Source: Saccharomonospora cyanea NA-134
GTDB taxonomy: Bacteria > Actinomycetota > Actinomycetes > Mycobacteriales > Pseudonocardiaceae
Length of the DNA: 64,000 bases
Assembly: GCF_000244975.1 (NCBI RefSeq)
Contig: NZ_CM001440.1
Location: 62,001-126,000, forward strand
Reading direction: 5' to 3'
A model generated the notes under the pieces. It did no database searches. It was not told the origin of the DNA and worked only from the letters and a program-made list of their open reading frames with translations. Positions 16,776 to 25,376 of the stretch are shown here, in pieces (the stretch's first letter is position 1; each line of letters begins with the position of its first letter). The position numbers and the translations under genes were made by a program.

Positions 16776-17663
16776 TTGGACGGGCGGTTCACCAGGTCGA
16801 CACTGGACGAGGTCCTGCGGAGAACCTGCGCCCTTCTGGGGCTGAGCCACCGCGATGCGACGTTGCTCCGGTTCACCAACAACGCCGTGTACTCGCTGGC
16901 CCACGATCCCGTGGTCGTGCGCATCGTGGGATCACGGGCACTGCGGCACCGGGCCCGCAAGGTGGTGCGGGTGGCGGAGTACCTGGCCGCGCACGGCGCC
17001 CCCGCCGTGCGGCTCTTCGGCGACGCACCACAGCCGTTGGAGATCGGTGACCACGTCGTCACGGTGTGGCGGCGGGTCCCCTCGGCCGGGCGGGCTGCGA
17101 CGTCGGCGGAGTTGGCCTGCCTGCTGAAGTCGCTGCACGCGCTGCCGCCTCCGGACGGCATTCCCGGTTGGGCTCCGCTGGACGACGTGAGGGCGAGGGT
17201 CGCCGACGCGGAGGAGCTCTCGGCAGCCGACAGGCGGTTCCTGTTGGAGCGGTGTGCGTCTCTGGAACAGCAGGTGGGGGAGCTGGACTTCGCGCTTCCG
17301 CCGTCGCTGGTGCACGGTGACGCCCACCCCGGCAACGTCATCGTCGGCGAGGACGGGCCGGTGTTGTGCGACTTCGACTCCTCGTGCGTGGGGCCCGCGG
17401 AGTGGGACCTCGTGCCCCTGGCCGTCGGGTACGAGCGGTTCCGGGATCCGCCGCACAGGTACGCCCAGCTCGCGTGCCACTACGGCTTCGACGTCAGATC
17501 GTGGGCGGGTTTCCCCGTGCTACGGGCGGTCCGGGAGCTGAAGCTGACGACGAGTGTGCTGCCGATCGCGCGCAGCCATCCCGCGGTGCGGGACGAGTTA
17601 GCGCGCAGGCTCACGGACCTGCGGCGCGACCGCAGGCGTTCGCGCTGGTTCCGGTACCGCTGA
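16776..17663 (+). CDS. Aminoglycoside phosphotransferase (APH)-fold kinase
   Basis: About 295-aa kinase-like protein. The catalytic loop HGDAHPGNVIV and metal motif LCDFDSSCVG are both intact, as in APH/choline-kinase enzymes. The N-terminal ATP region includes VYSLAHDPVVVRIVG. The substrate is unknown; resistance to an aminoglycoside should not be assumed. It begins about 36 bp after the XRE–TPR gene, so co-transcription is likely. The start is a TTG at 16776 because no ATG or GTG occurs in frame before the conserved region; the true start is uncertain. Confidence 0.82.
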   Translation: MDGRFTRSTLDEVLRRTCALLGLSHRDATLLRFTNNAVYSLAHDPVVVRIVGSRALRHRARKVVRVAEYLAAHGAPAVRLFGDAPQPLEIGDHVVTVWRRVPSAGRAATSAELACLLKSLHALPPPDGIPGWAPLDDVRARVADAEELSAADRRFLLERCASLEQQVGELDFALPPSLVHGDAHPGNVIVGEDGPVLCDFDSSCVGPAEWDLVPLAVGYERFRDPPHRYAQLACHYGFDVRSWAGFPVLRAVRELKLTTSVLPIARSHPAVRDELARRLTDLRRDRRRSRWFRYR

Positions 17664-17787
17664 AAGGCCGCATTTCAGCGCATTCGCCGACCGTCAGCAG
17701 CCGCTCGCCGCTTTGACCGGAAACGGTCGGGAGACCGGGGGTCGACCGGGAAGTTCGGCGCGACCGAAGCCGGATGTGTAACCGGGA

Positions 17788-18834
17788 TCACATGAGTGGG
17801 GTTCGGGACAGGACCGCGGCGAGACCGTAGGCGAGTCCCATCGTGGCGAGTTCCACGACGGCGAACGTGGCGAGGGCGGTGCGCCGGTGGCGGACGATGC
17901 CGGGCATCAGCTTCCACCTCGTGTAGCCGCCGAGCGCGGCGGCGGCCGCGAGCACCACGGTCTTGAGGACCAGGAGCTGGCCGTACGTCGTGGTGAACAG
18001 GCCCGGCCACAGTCCCACGGTGGGGTGCTGCACGAACTCGGTCACCCCGTTCAGCACGCCGGTGCTCGCGGCGACGGCCAGGCACACCGTGGCGAGGCGC
18101 GAGAAGCGGGGCAGTGTGGTGGCCAGCAGACCGCGGTGGCCCGCCGCGAGCACCACCGTGGCGGCCAGCCCCCCGGTCCAGACGACCACGCTCACGATGT
18201 GCAGTTCGAGCAACAGCATCGCGTACTCGGCGAGGTGTGAGTCGCCCGCGTGTCCGGTGACCGGCAGGGGCAGCAGCGCGAACAGGCCGCACCCGACGAC
18301 GAGTTCGGGCGGCACCCTCCGCCCCACCCGGGTCGCCGCGAACGCGAGCAGGGCCTGGGCCAGCGCGAAACCCGCCACCACCAGCAGTGCCTTGCCCGCG
18401 GCGACCGTGTCGGCGTACGACCGCAGGTCGGCGAACGACAGCGCCGTGTCCCTCGGCCGGTACTCGGCGGCCTGCAACACGAGGCTCACCAGCGCCGCCA
18501 CCGCCCACACGAGAGCGGAGACGACGACACCGAGCCGGGCCTTGGCGAACACCGGCGCCGTCGAGGCGGGTGTGCGGTCGCCCACGAGCAGGGGCAGCAG
18601 CGCGAATCCGACGGCCGCCACGGCGGCGAGGTCGAGCGCCACTCTGGCGATCGGCAGGCCAACGCGTACCGCCGTGTCGACCTGCGCGATGCCCGCGACC
18701 GGGGTCGTGGTCGTGAGTGCCAGCCCGACGAGGACCCCGGCCAGGGCGGCTGTGACCAGCGCGACCAGAGGTCCGGGACGTGGCACCGAGGTGGACGCGG
18801 TGGCTGGCCTGCTCACCCCGTCGAGCCTACGCAT
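17788..18834 (-). CDS. Copper resistance D (CopD/YcnJ-C) family membrane protein
   Basis: 348-aa polytopic membrane protein with about eight hydrophobic segments. The CopD domain shows VTGHAGDSHLAEYAMLLLEL, HIVSVVVWTGGLAATVVLA, STGVLNGVTEFV and YGQLLVLKTVVLAAAAALGG, with conserved His/Trp residues. CopD proteins act with periplasmic CopC in copper import. The copC gene is ~2 kb away on the same strand, beyond a BCCT gene of opposite strand. An ATG at 18834 with GGAG upstream is used; a GTG at 18816 is an alternative. Confidence 0.88.
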   Translation of the reverse strand: MRRLDGVSRPATASTSVPRPGPLVALVTAALAGVLVGLALTTTTPVAGIAQVDTAVRVGLPIARVALDLAAVAAVGFALLPLLVGDRTPASTAPVFAKARLGVVVSALVWAVAALVSLVLQAAEYRPRDTALSFADLRSYADTVAAGKALLVVAGFALAQALLAFAATRVGRRVPPELVVGCGLFALLPLPVTGHAGDSHLAEYAMLLLELHIVSVVVWTGGLAATVVLAAGHRGLLATTLPRFSRLATVCLAVAASTGVLNGVTEFVQHPTVGLWPGLFTTTYGQLLVLKTVVLAAAAALGGYTRWKLMPGIVRHRRTALATFAVVELATMGLAYGLAAVLSRTPLM

Positions 18835-18941
18835 CGGCCCTGCTCCGTGTCGCGCCTCTCGATCCACAGTGGGGGCCGGGAGAGGGGTTAGTAGGGATCC
18901 CGAACGGGCAACCCGGGCGGAAACCATGGAGGCAGCTGCGT

Positions 18942-20696
18942 ATGGGTGATCATTCGGACGAGACCGGAGGACTGGTGCGCAACGACTCCCAGGAGACCGG
19001 TGCGGCCGGGCCCGCCAACGCGCCCGAGCACACCGGCCCGAGGGACGCCACCGATTCGGCCGGGCAGCCGACGAAGGCTGTCGCGGCGGACCGCCCCGCG
19101 AGAACCGACCGCGTGGTGTTCGGTGTGGCGGCCGCGGTCGCACTCGCCATAGTGGCGTGGGGCATCGCATCGCCGAGCAGCCTCGCCGGCGTGGCGGACA
19201 CGGTGCTCAACGGCGCCGTCATCCCGTACGGCGGGTGGGCCTTCGTGCTGACCGCGAGCGGGTTCGTGGTCTTCGCGGTGTGCGTGGCCATCAGCCGGTA
19301 CGGACGGATCCCGCTGGGCAGGGACGACGAACGACCGGAGTTCCGCACGATCTCCTGGGTCGCGATGATGTTCAGCGCGGGCATGGGGATCGGCCTCATG
19401 TTCTTCGGCGTGTACGAGCCGGTGGCGCACCTGACGAGTCCTCCGCCCGGCACGGTGGCGCCCAACTCGGACGATGCCGTCCATCTCGCGATGGCGACCA
19501 CGTTGTTCCACTGGACGCTGCACCCGTGGGCGATCTACGCGGTGGTGGGGCTGGCCATCGCCTACAGCGCGTTCCGCAAGGGGCGCGGCCAGCTCATCTC
19601 GGCGGTGTTCGAGCCGCTGATCGGCAAGCGGCGCAGTCAGGGCCCGCTGGGCAAGGCCATCGACATCATGGCCATCTTCGCGACGCTGTTCGGGTCGGCC
19701 GCCTCGCTCGGGTTGGGCGCGTTGCAGGTCGGTGGTGGTCTGGCTGCGGTCGGCTGGAGCGACAACCCCGGTACCGGGCTGCTGGTGGCGATCATCGCGG
19801 TGCTGACGGTGGCGTTCGTGGCTTCGGCCGTCTCGGGCGTCGCGCGGGGCATCCAGTGGCTGTCGAACATCAACATGGTGCTCGCGGCAGTGCTCGCCGT
19901 GTTCATCCTGGTGGTCGGGCCGACGGTGCTCATCCTCAACCTGGTTCCAGGTGCCATCGGTGACTACTTCCGCGAGTTCCCCGCCATGTCCGGACGCACG
20001 GGCGTCACCGGGGGCGAGGAGATGCGCGACTGGCTCGGCAGTTGGACCGTCTTCTACTGGGCGTGGTGGATCTCGTGGACACCGTTCGTGGGCATGTTCA
20101 TCGCCCGTATCTCGCGTGGCCGCACGATCCGCGAGTTCGTCATCGGCGTGATCGCCGTGCCCAGCGTCGTGAGCCTGGTCTGGTTCTCGATCTTCGGTGG
20201 TGCGGGTATCCGGCGACAGCGTTCCGGTGTCGACATCGCGGGCGCCGGTGGCGAGGAAGCGGCCACGTTCGCGCTCCTGGAGACCCTGCCGTTGTTCGTG
20301 CCCGTCGCCATCGTCGTGATGGTCCTGGTGTCGATCTTCTTCGTGTCCGGCGCCGACGCGGCGTCCGTGGTCATGGGCACGCTCTCGCAGCGGGGCACCG
20401 TGGGGCCACACCGCAGAGTCGTGATCTTCTGGGGCGTGGTGATGGGTGCCGTCGCCGCCGTCATGCTGCTGGTGGGCGGTGACGAGGCGCTGACCGGCCT
20501 GCAGAATCTGACGATCCTGGTGGCGGTGCCGTTCGTGCTCGTCATGATCGCCTTGTGCGTTTCGCTGTACCGGGATCTGCGGCGCGATCCGCTCGTGGTC
20601 AGCGAGGACGAGGTGATGCGGTCGTTGCGCAAGCTGCACGACGAGCGCAAGGCCGAACGCGTGAAGGAGCGCAGGCAACGGCGCAACCGGAAGTAG
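18942..20696 (+). CDS. BCCT-family osmolyte transporter
   Basis: 584-aa Na+- or H+-coupled betaine/choline/carnitine transporter with twelve expected membrane segments. The N-terminal ~65 residues are hydrophilic and acidic. Family signatures are GMGIGLMFFGVYEPVAHL and the tryptophan box WAWWISWTPFVGMFIARIS followed by RGRTIREF. The tail is highly basic (many Lys/Arg after residue 560), as in osmosensing BetP-type carriers; this suggests regulation by internal K+ or membrane lipids, which is inference. The ATG has GGAGG 9 nt upstream. A second BCCT gene lies at 61965 and an osmoprotectant ABC operon at 22803. Confidence 0.94.
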   Translation: MGDHSDETGGLVRNDSQETGAAGPANAPEHTGPRDATDSAGQPTKAVAADRPARTDRVVFGVAAAVALAIVAWGIASPSSLAGVADTVLNGAVIPYGGWAFVLTASGFVVFAVCVAISRYGRIPLGRDDERPEFRTISWVAMMFSAGMGIGLMFFGVYEPVAHLTSPPPGTVAPNSDDAVHLAMATTLFHWTLHPWAIYAVVGLAIAYSAFRKGRGQLISAVFEPLIGKRRSQGPLGKAIDIMAIFATLFGSAASLGLGALQVGGGLAAVGWSDNPGTGLLVAIIAVLTVAFVASAVSGVARGIQWLSNINMVLAAVLAVFILVVGPTVLILNLVPGAIGDYFREFPAMSGRTGVTGGEEMRDWLGSWTVFYWAWWISWTPFVGMFIARISRGRTIREFVIGVIAVPSVVSLVWFSIFGGAGIRRQRSGVDIAGAGGEEAATFALLETLPLFVPVAIVVMVLVSIFFVSGADAASVVMGTLSQRGTVGPHRRVVIFWGVVMGAVAAVMLLVGGDEALTGLQNLTILVAVPFVLVMIALCVSLYRDLRRDPLVVSEDEVMRSLRKLHDERKAERVKERRQRRNRK

Positions 20697-20707
20697 GCGG
20701 TACGGCT

Positions 20708-20742
20708 CTCGGGCCGGGCTCCGGTTCGGGGCCCGGCCCGAG
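20708..20742. terminator. Bidirectional terminator between BCCT and copC
   Basis: A perfect 12-bp GC stem (CTCGGGCCGGGC at 20708-20719 with its complement at 20731-20742) and an 11-nt loop, followed on the plus strand by a T-rich tract. It lies between convergent genes. Confidence 0.85.
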
Positions 20743-20777
20743 GCCTTTCCTGGTTTTTCCTGCTTTTCCTGGTTTTT
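20743..20777. repeat. Pyrimidine-rich direct repeats
   Basis: Three copies of a TTTCCTG-type unit, two of them extended as CCTGGTTTTT, form the T-rich tail of the terminator directly before the copC stop codon. Confidence 0.6.
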
Positions 20778-21398
20778 CTAGTCCTGCGACCTGCCCATCC
20801 GCAACGCCAGCACGAGTCCGGCGACGAGCAGCACCGCGGCACCGGCGAGCCAGACCCACACGGGCACGCCCGAGGAGTCGTCCTCGTTCGCTGCCTGGTC
20901 GTCCTGGCCCGCGTCACCCGGCTGCCCGGACTGCGCCTGGTCGTGGTCGCCCTGCGCTGCCTCACCCTGACCTCTCTGGTCGGGGCCCACGGAGTCGGGC
21001 GCCCCGCTGGCCTCGCCCGGACCGGGTGAGGTGAGGGTGAAGCGGATCTCGTCCGACACCGGGTGTCCGTCGGCGGAGAGCACGCGGTAGCCGATGACGT
21101 ACTCGCCCGCGGGGCCGAGCGGCCGCAGCGGCGCGGTCACGGTGGCACCGTCGACCTCGACGGTGCCCTCGGCCCACTGGTCGCCGTGTGGCCCGGTGAC
21201 GGCGACCTCGTTGACGTCGGCGTCCTGGACCGGCTGGTCGAACGTGAGCACGACCTCCGTCGGGGCGGTGCCGAGCTCGTCGCCCTCGGCGGGGTTCGAC
21301 GAGACGAGCACGTTGTGGGCCGATGCGGGCAGCGCGGCTCCGAGCATCGCGAGCAGCGCCACCACGAGGGTGGTGACGAACGCGAGTGGTCTCCTCAT
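20778..21398 (-). CDS. Copper resistance protein CopC
   Basis: 206-aa secreted or membrane-anchored copper-binding protein. The signal peptide ends at PASA, leaving an N-terminal His (HNVLVSSNPAEGDELG); N-terminal His is the classic CopC Cu(II) ligand. The CopC Ig-like fold continues with EVVLTFDQPV and VIGYRVLSADGHPVSDEIRF, containing the second conserved DGH site. A Gln/Asp/Gly-rich linker leads to a C-terminal TM (VWVWLAGAAVLLVAGLVLAL). It overlaps the YcnI-like gene by 4 bp (ATGA). Confidence 0.93.
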   Translation of the reverse strand: MRRPLAFVTTLVVALLAMLGAALPASAHNVLVSSNPAEGDELGTAPTEVVLTFDQPVQDADVNEVAVTGPHGDQWAEGTVEVDGATVTAPLRPLGPAGEYVIGYRVLSADGHPVSDEIRFTLTSPGPGEASGAPDSVGPDQRGQGEAAQGDHDQAQSGQPGDAGQDDQAANEDDSSGVPVWVWLAGAAVLLVAGLVLALRMGRSQD

Positions 21399-22105
21399 GA
21401 CCTGCCTGCCTTCCTGGCGCGCAGCGTGGCGCCGATGCCGAGTCCGAAGCCGAGGGCGCCGAGGGCGAGCCCGGCTCCGCCCAGCCAGCGTGCGGTGTCG
21501 TCGGTGGTACCGGTGTCGGCTTCGGTGCCGGTGGCCTCGCCGGCCTCGGCTGACTGCTCCGAACCCGTGCCGTGACCGTGGCCGGACGACTCGGCGAGCT
21601 CGACCACCGGCGCGGGCCGCTCGGGCTCGGTGCCCTCGGCCGGCGGCTGGTCCCACTTCACGACCTTGCCGTCCGCGTAGGTCTGCGAGGTGGGCAGCAC
21701 CAGCGTGTCCACGTCTTCGGGCAGGGCACCGAGGACGATCTCGAACTCCTCGTACGACGTGGTTCCCGCCGCGATCTCGTGGCCGTCCTCGGCCTTCCAC
21801 GTGATCCTGGTGACCACGTCGTCGGTCTCGGTGACCTCGGCCGTCCAGCCGGGGACGGGTTTGGTGCGGGCCGACGTGATGCCGTACTCGGCGGGCACGG
21901 TCACCTCGACCTCGGTGGTGCCGACCTTCTCCTCCTCGTTCGGTACCCGCAGCACGACGGCCCCGTAGCCGCCCTTTTCCGGGGTATCCCCGTAGACGTT
22001 GGCGGTCACGTGCGCCGAGGCGATGCCACCCGCGAGCAGCATGCCCGTCGTGACCGCCGCGCCCAGCACAGCGCCACGAGCTATACGTCGATTTGTCGAC
22101 AGCAA
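21395..22105 (-). CDS. YcnI family (DUF1775) copper-associated protein
   Basis: 236-aa exported protein. The signal peptide ends in GGIASA and is followed by HVTANVYGDTPEKGGYGAVV; the N-terminal His is a Cu ligand in YcnI proteins. DUF1775 core segments include VPNEEEKVGTTEVEVTVP and PGWTAEV. It ends with a single TM helix and a basic tail. The start is a TTG at 22105, chosen because AGGAG lies 6 nt upstream and it places the signal peptide at the N-terminus. It is translationally coupled to copC. Role: periplasmic copper handling (family knowledge). Confidence 0.9.
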   Translation of the reverse strand: MLSTNRRIARGAVLGAAVTTGMLLAGGIASAHVTANVYGDTPEKGGYGAVVLRVPNEEEKVGTTEVEVTVPAEYGITSARTKPVPGWTAEVTETDDVVTRITWKAEDGHEIAAGTTSYEEFEIVLGALPEDVDTLVLPTSQTYADGKVVKWDQPPAEGTEPERPAPVVELAESSGHGHGTGSEQSAEAGEATGTEADTGTTDDTARWLGGAGLALGALGFGLGIGATLRARKAGRS

Positions 22106-22151
22106 CTGTTCTCCTGATCCTGAATCTGGATGAGTTAGGTGTTCGAACCGG

Positions 22152-22679
22152 TCAGGAGGTTGCGGGGGGTCCGCGCCTCGGATGCGCGCGGCGAAGGTGA
22201 ACGGAGAAGGCGCCGGTGCCCTCGGCGGTCGGCACGACGGCCCCGGACGGTGACTCGAACCCGGGCGGCGAGCAGACCGTGACCAGCAGACCGCGTAGCG
22301 CCGAGAGCGTGCTGACGGCGACGGCCAGCATCGCTTCGGCGTGCGCGAGCAGCACGGCGGTGGCGACGGTGGCGACGGCATGCCCCGCGAGCATCGCCGG
22401 GCCCTCCACCGGGTGTCCCGACAGTTCACCGAGCACGAGGTGGGTGCCCACCTGGGCGCCACCCAGGACGAGCACGACACCACCCGGTCCGCGGGTCTGC
22501 TCCGCGACGGCGGTGGAGATCCACCCGATCAGCACGGTGATCGCGGCGGTGGTCAGCAGGTGCGGAAAGTGCCCCCCGCCCAGGGTGTGCGCCGTCACAC
22601 TGAGCGTGGCCGAGCAGCCCGCGAGCAGTACGCCACGGATCGCACGCATCGCGTGGTCGGACCCGCTTCGCCTGCTCAT
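22152..22679 (-). CDS. Unknown membrane protein at head of copper operon
   Basis: 175-aa protein with about four hydrophobic segments (GVLLAGCSATLSVTAHTLGG, HLLTTAAITVLIGWISTAVA, GVVLVLGGAQVGTHLVLGEL, MLAGHAVATVATAVLLAHAE). It is rich in His within or next to helices, consistent with metal-related function. No named family is recognised. It lies 46 bp upstream of the YcnI gene on the same strand, so a role in copper transport is inferred from context. It is probably transcribed as a leaderless mRNA. Confidence 0.78.
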   Translation of the reverse strand: MSRRSGSDHAMRAIRGVLLAGCSATLSVTAHTLGGGHFPHLLTTAAITVLIGWISTAVAEQTRGPGGVVLVLGGAQVGTHLVLGELSGHPVEGPAMLAGHAVATVATAVLLAHAEAMLAVAVSTLSALRGLLVTVCSPPGFESPSGAVVPTAEGTGAFSVHLRRAHPRRGPPATS

Positions 22680-22686
22680 GTCGCCA

Positions 22687-22692
22687 AGCCTA
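22687..22692 (-). promoter_or_regulatory. -10 element TAGGCT for leaderless copper operon transcript
   Basis: On the minus strand TAGGCT ends exactly 7 nt before the ATG at 22679. No Shine-Dalgarno is visible. Confidence 0.6.
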
Positions 22693-22802
22693 TGGGATCG
22701 CGCGGTTGAGACGAATCTCCTCCGAAGCTTGCCGTTTCCGCGAGGATCGTGAATCGTGTTTGCGCCACTGACATGTGCCGAGCGATGCGAGCGGGTGGTC
22801 CG

Positions 22803-23450
22803 TTGAATCTGTTCGAATATGTGGCCGACCGGTGGGAGCGGCTGTCGCTACAGGCATTGCTGCACGTCAGCGAAGTCGTCCAGTCGACGATCATCGCCGC
22901 GGTGATCGGCATCCTGATCGGTGTCGCGGTCTACCGCAGCCCTATCGGTTCCGCCGTCGCGACCGCGTTGGCGAGCACCATCCTCACCATTCCGTCGTTC
23001 GCGCTGCTCGGCCTGCTGATTCCCGTGGTGGGCCTGGGGGCGACCCCGACGGTGATCGCGCTGGTGCTGTACGCGCTGCTCCCGATCACCCGCAACACCA
23101 TCGTGGGGCTCGGAAGCGTCGATCCGGCGGTCACCGAGGCGGCCAAGGGCATCGGGATGAGCCGCTTCGGCGTGCTGACCAGGGTGGAACTGCGACTCGC
23201 CTGGCCGGCCATCCTCGCCGGGATGCGGGTCGCGACGCAGATGTTGATGGGCATCGCGGTGATCGCCGCCTACGCCAAGGGGCCCGGGCTCGGCAGCGAG
23301 GTGTTCTCGGGCCTGACGAGGGCGGGCAGCGCCAACGCGACCAACCAGGCGCTGGCGGGAACGCTCGGCGTCGTCATCCTCGCCCTCCTGCTCGAGGGCG
23401 TGTACTTCCTGATCGCTCGCCTCACCGTCTCGAGGGGTATTCGTGGCTGA
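22803..23450 (+). CDS. Osmoprotectant ABC transporter permease (OpuCB/ProW type)
   Basis: 215-aa inner-membrane permease with five to six helices and the binding-protein-dependent transport signature (EAAKGIGMSRFGVLTRVELR, the EAA loop). First gene of a four-gene operon with overlapping ORFs: it shares 8 bp with the ATPase gene. A TTG at 22803 gives the typical LNLFEYVADRWERLS start; an ATG at 22785 or a GTG at 22749 are in-frame alternatives. Substrate class (glycine betaine, choline or ectoine-like) is inferred from the family, not from the sequence. Confidence 0.9.
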   Translation: MNLFEYVADRWERLSLQALLHVSEVVQSTIIAAVIGILIGVAVYRSPIGSAVATALASTILTIPSFALLGLLIPVVGLGATPTVIALVLYALLPITRNTIVGLGSVDPAVTEAAKGIGMSRFGVLTRVELRLAWPAILAGMRVATQMLMGIAVIAAYAKGPGLGSEVFSGLTRAGSANATNQALAGTLGVVILALLLEGVYFLIARLTVSRGIRG

Positions 23451-24603
23451 CAAACCCAGTGGTGCCGAGATCCAGTTGGAGAACGTCACCAAGCACTATC
23501 CGGGAAGCTCGGAACCCGCCGTCGCCGACGTCAGCATGACGATCCCGGCGGGCAAGATCGTGATCCTGGTGGGTCCGTCCGGGTGCGGCAAGACCACCAC
23601 CATGCGCATGATCAACCGACTGATCGAGCCCACCTCCGGGCGGATCACCATCGGCGGCGAGGACGTGCTGGCGTTCAACGGTGACGCGCTACGCCGCAAG
23701 ATCGGCTACGCGATCCAGCAGGCCGGGCTGTTCCCGCACTTCACGGTGGCGCAGAACATCGGTGTGGTGCCGGGCCTGCTGAAGTGGGACCGCAAACGGA
23801 TCAACGACCGCGTCGACGAGCTGATGGATCTCGTGGGGCTCGACCCCGCCGAGTTCCGTGACCGGTACCCGCGGCAGCTCTCCGGCGGCCAGCAGCAGCG
23901 GGTGGGGGTGGCCAGGGCACTCGCCGCCGACCCACCGGTGCTGCTCATGGACGAGCCGTTCGGAGCGGTCGACCCCATCACGCGGGGCAACCTCCAGGAC
24001 GAGCTGCTGCGGCTCCAGGAGGACCTGCGCAAGACCATCGTGTTCGTCACCCACGACTTCGACGAGGCCGTCAAGCTCGGCGACAAGATCGCGGTGCTCG
24101 GTGACAAGTCGTCGATCCAGCAGTACGACACGCCCGAGGCGATCCTCGCCAACCCGGCCAACGACATGGTGGCGGGCTTCGTGGGCGCGGGTGCCTCGCT
24201 CAAGCAGCTCACTCTGCTGCGGGTCCGCGACGTCAGCTACAGCGACGACATCGTGGCCATGCCGGTCGACACGCCGGTCGCCGAGGCGCGCGAGCGGATG
24301 GCCCGCAAGGGCGAGACGTACGCGCTCCTGCTGGACGGGCGCCGACGGCCGCTGCGCTGGGTGCACGTGCGTGAGCTGTCGTCGGCGACGTCGCTCACCA
24401 CGGTCGGAAGGCCGATCGGCGACCCGGTGAGCCTGCAGTCCACGCTCCAGGACGCGTTGGAGGCCATCCTCGCCGAGGGCGGCAACGCCGTGGTCACCGG
24501 CTCGCGCGGCGAGTACGTCGGGACGATCGACATCACCACGGTCACCGACACCATCCAGCAGTTGCGCACCGAGCACGTCGAGTCGGAAAGCGCCGCGTCA
24601 TGA
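23443..24603 (+). CDS. Osmoprotectant ABC transporter ATP-binding protein (OpuCA/ProV type)
   Basis: 386-aa ATPase. Walker A is GPSGCGKTT, the signature QLSGGQQQRVGVARAL, Walker B VLLMDEPFGAVD, and the switch His lies in VFVTHDFDEAV. The C-terminal ~120 residues form a CBS-domain region, which in OpuA-type systems senses ionic strength or c-di-AMP (family knowledge). The GTG start overlaps the upstream permease by 8 bp and the stop overlaps the next permease by 4 bp (ATGA). Confidence 0.95.
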   Translation: MADKPSGAEIQLENVTKHYPGSSEPAVADVSMTIPAGKIVILVGPSGCGKTTTMRMINRLIEPTSGRITIGGEDVLAFNGDALRRKIGYAIQQAGLFPHFTVAQNIGVVPGLLKWDRKRINDRVDELMDLVGLDPAEFRDRYPRQLSGGQQQRVGVARALAADPPVLLMDEPFGAVDPITRGNLQDELLRLQEDLRKTIVFVTHDFDEAVKLGDKIAVLGDKSSIQQYDTPEAILANPANDMVAGFVGAGASLKQLTLLRVRDVSYSDDIVAMPVDTPVAEARERMARKGETYALLLDGRRRPLRWVHVRELSSATSLTTVGRPIGDPVSLQSTLQDALEAILAEGGNAVVTGSRGEYVGTIDITTVTDTIQQLRTEHVESESAAS

Positions 24604-25376
24604 CGTCCACGGAACTGTCGGGGTACTCCACGGAGTCGGGATCGAGGCTGGCCGACCGGATCCGCCTGCTGGCGCAGCCCGCCGTGGTGATCGTGGTCGT
24701 CGGTGCCGTGCTCGTGTGGGCGTTGTCGAGGGACAACGACGTCATCGAGGCCGAGGCGCTGAACGGCTCGTACCTGCTGGACAAGACGTGGGAACACCTG
24801 CTGCTGACGGTGGTGGTCACCGCCATCGTGGTGGCGGTGGCGCTGCCGCTGGGCGTGGTGCTCACACGCTCGTGGGCGCGGCCGGCGGCACCGGTGTTCA
24901 TCGGCATCGCCAACATCGGCCAGGCCGCGCCCGCGCTCGGTGTGCTGGTGCTGTTCTTCCTGTGGAGCGAGTGGGAGGGCCTGTGGGCGGCGGCGCTGCC
25001 GATCGCGTTCTACTCGCTGCTGCCGGTGCTGCGTAACACGATCGTCGGGATCGAGTCCGTCGACCTGGCCCTGGTGGACGCCGGGCGCGGCATCGGCATG
25101 TCGTCGGCTTCGGTGCTGTTCCGCATCGAACTGCCCCTGGCGCTTCCTCTCATCCTCGCGGGTCTGCGCACGTCGCTGGTGCTCGCCGTGGGCACGGCGA
25201 CGCTGGCGTTCTTCGTCAACGGCGGCGGACTGGGCGAGTTGATCGACGCGGGCTACAAGCTCAACCGCACTCCGGTGCTGGTGGTCGGTGCCGTGCTGGC
25301 CGTGGGCGTGGCGCTGCTGGTCGACTGGCTCGGCGCGGTGCTCGAGAAGTACTTCGGACCGAAGGGACTCTCATGA
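24600..25376 (+). CDS. Osmoprotectant ABC transporter permease (second, OpuCD type)
   Basis: 258-aa permease with six hydrophobic segments and its own EAA loop (VDAGRGIGMSSASVLFRIEL). It has an N-terminal extension relative to the first permease. Flanked by 4-bp ATGA overlaps on both sides, so all four genes are tightly coupled. It presumably forms the heterodimeric channel with the permease at 22803. Confidence 0.93.
   Translation: MTSTELSGYSTESGSRLADRIRLLAQPAVVIVVVGAVLVWALSRDNDVIEAEALNGSYLLDKTWEHLLLTVVVTAIVVAVALPLGVVLTRSWARPAAPVFIGIANIGQAAPALGVLVLFFLWSEWEGLWAAALPIAFYSLLPVLRNTIVGIESVDLALVDAGRGIGMSSASVLFRIELPLALPLILAGLRTSLVLAVGTATLAFFVNGGGLGELIDAGYKLNRTPVLVVGAVLAVGVALLVDWLGAVLEKYFGPKGLS

Noticed and set aside
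16776-17663. APH-fold protein as an aminoglycoside resistance gene
   Set aside because: The fold also covers choline, homoserine and unknown kinases, and nothing nearby supports drug resistance.
22749-22802. Longer start for the first OpuC permease
   Set aside because: The extra residues are Cys/Arg-rich and unlike permease N-termini; kept as an alternative only.
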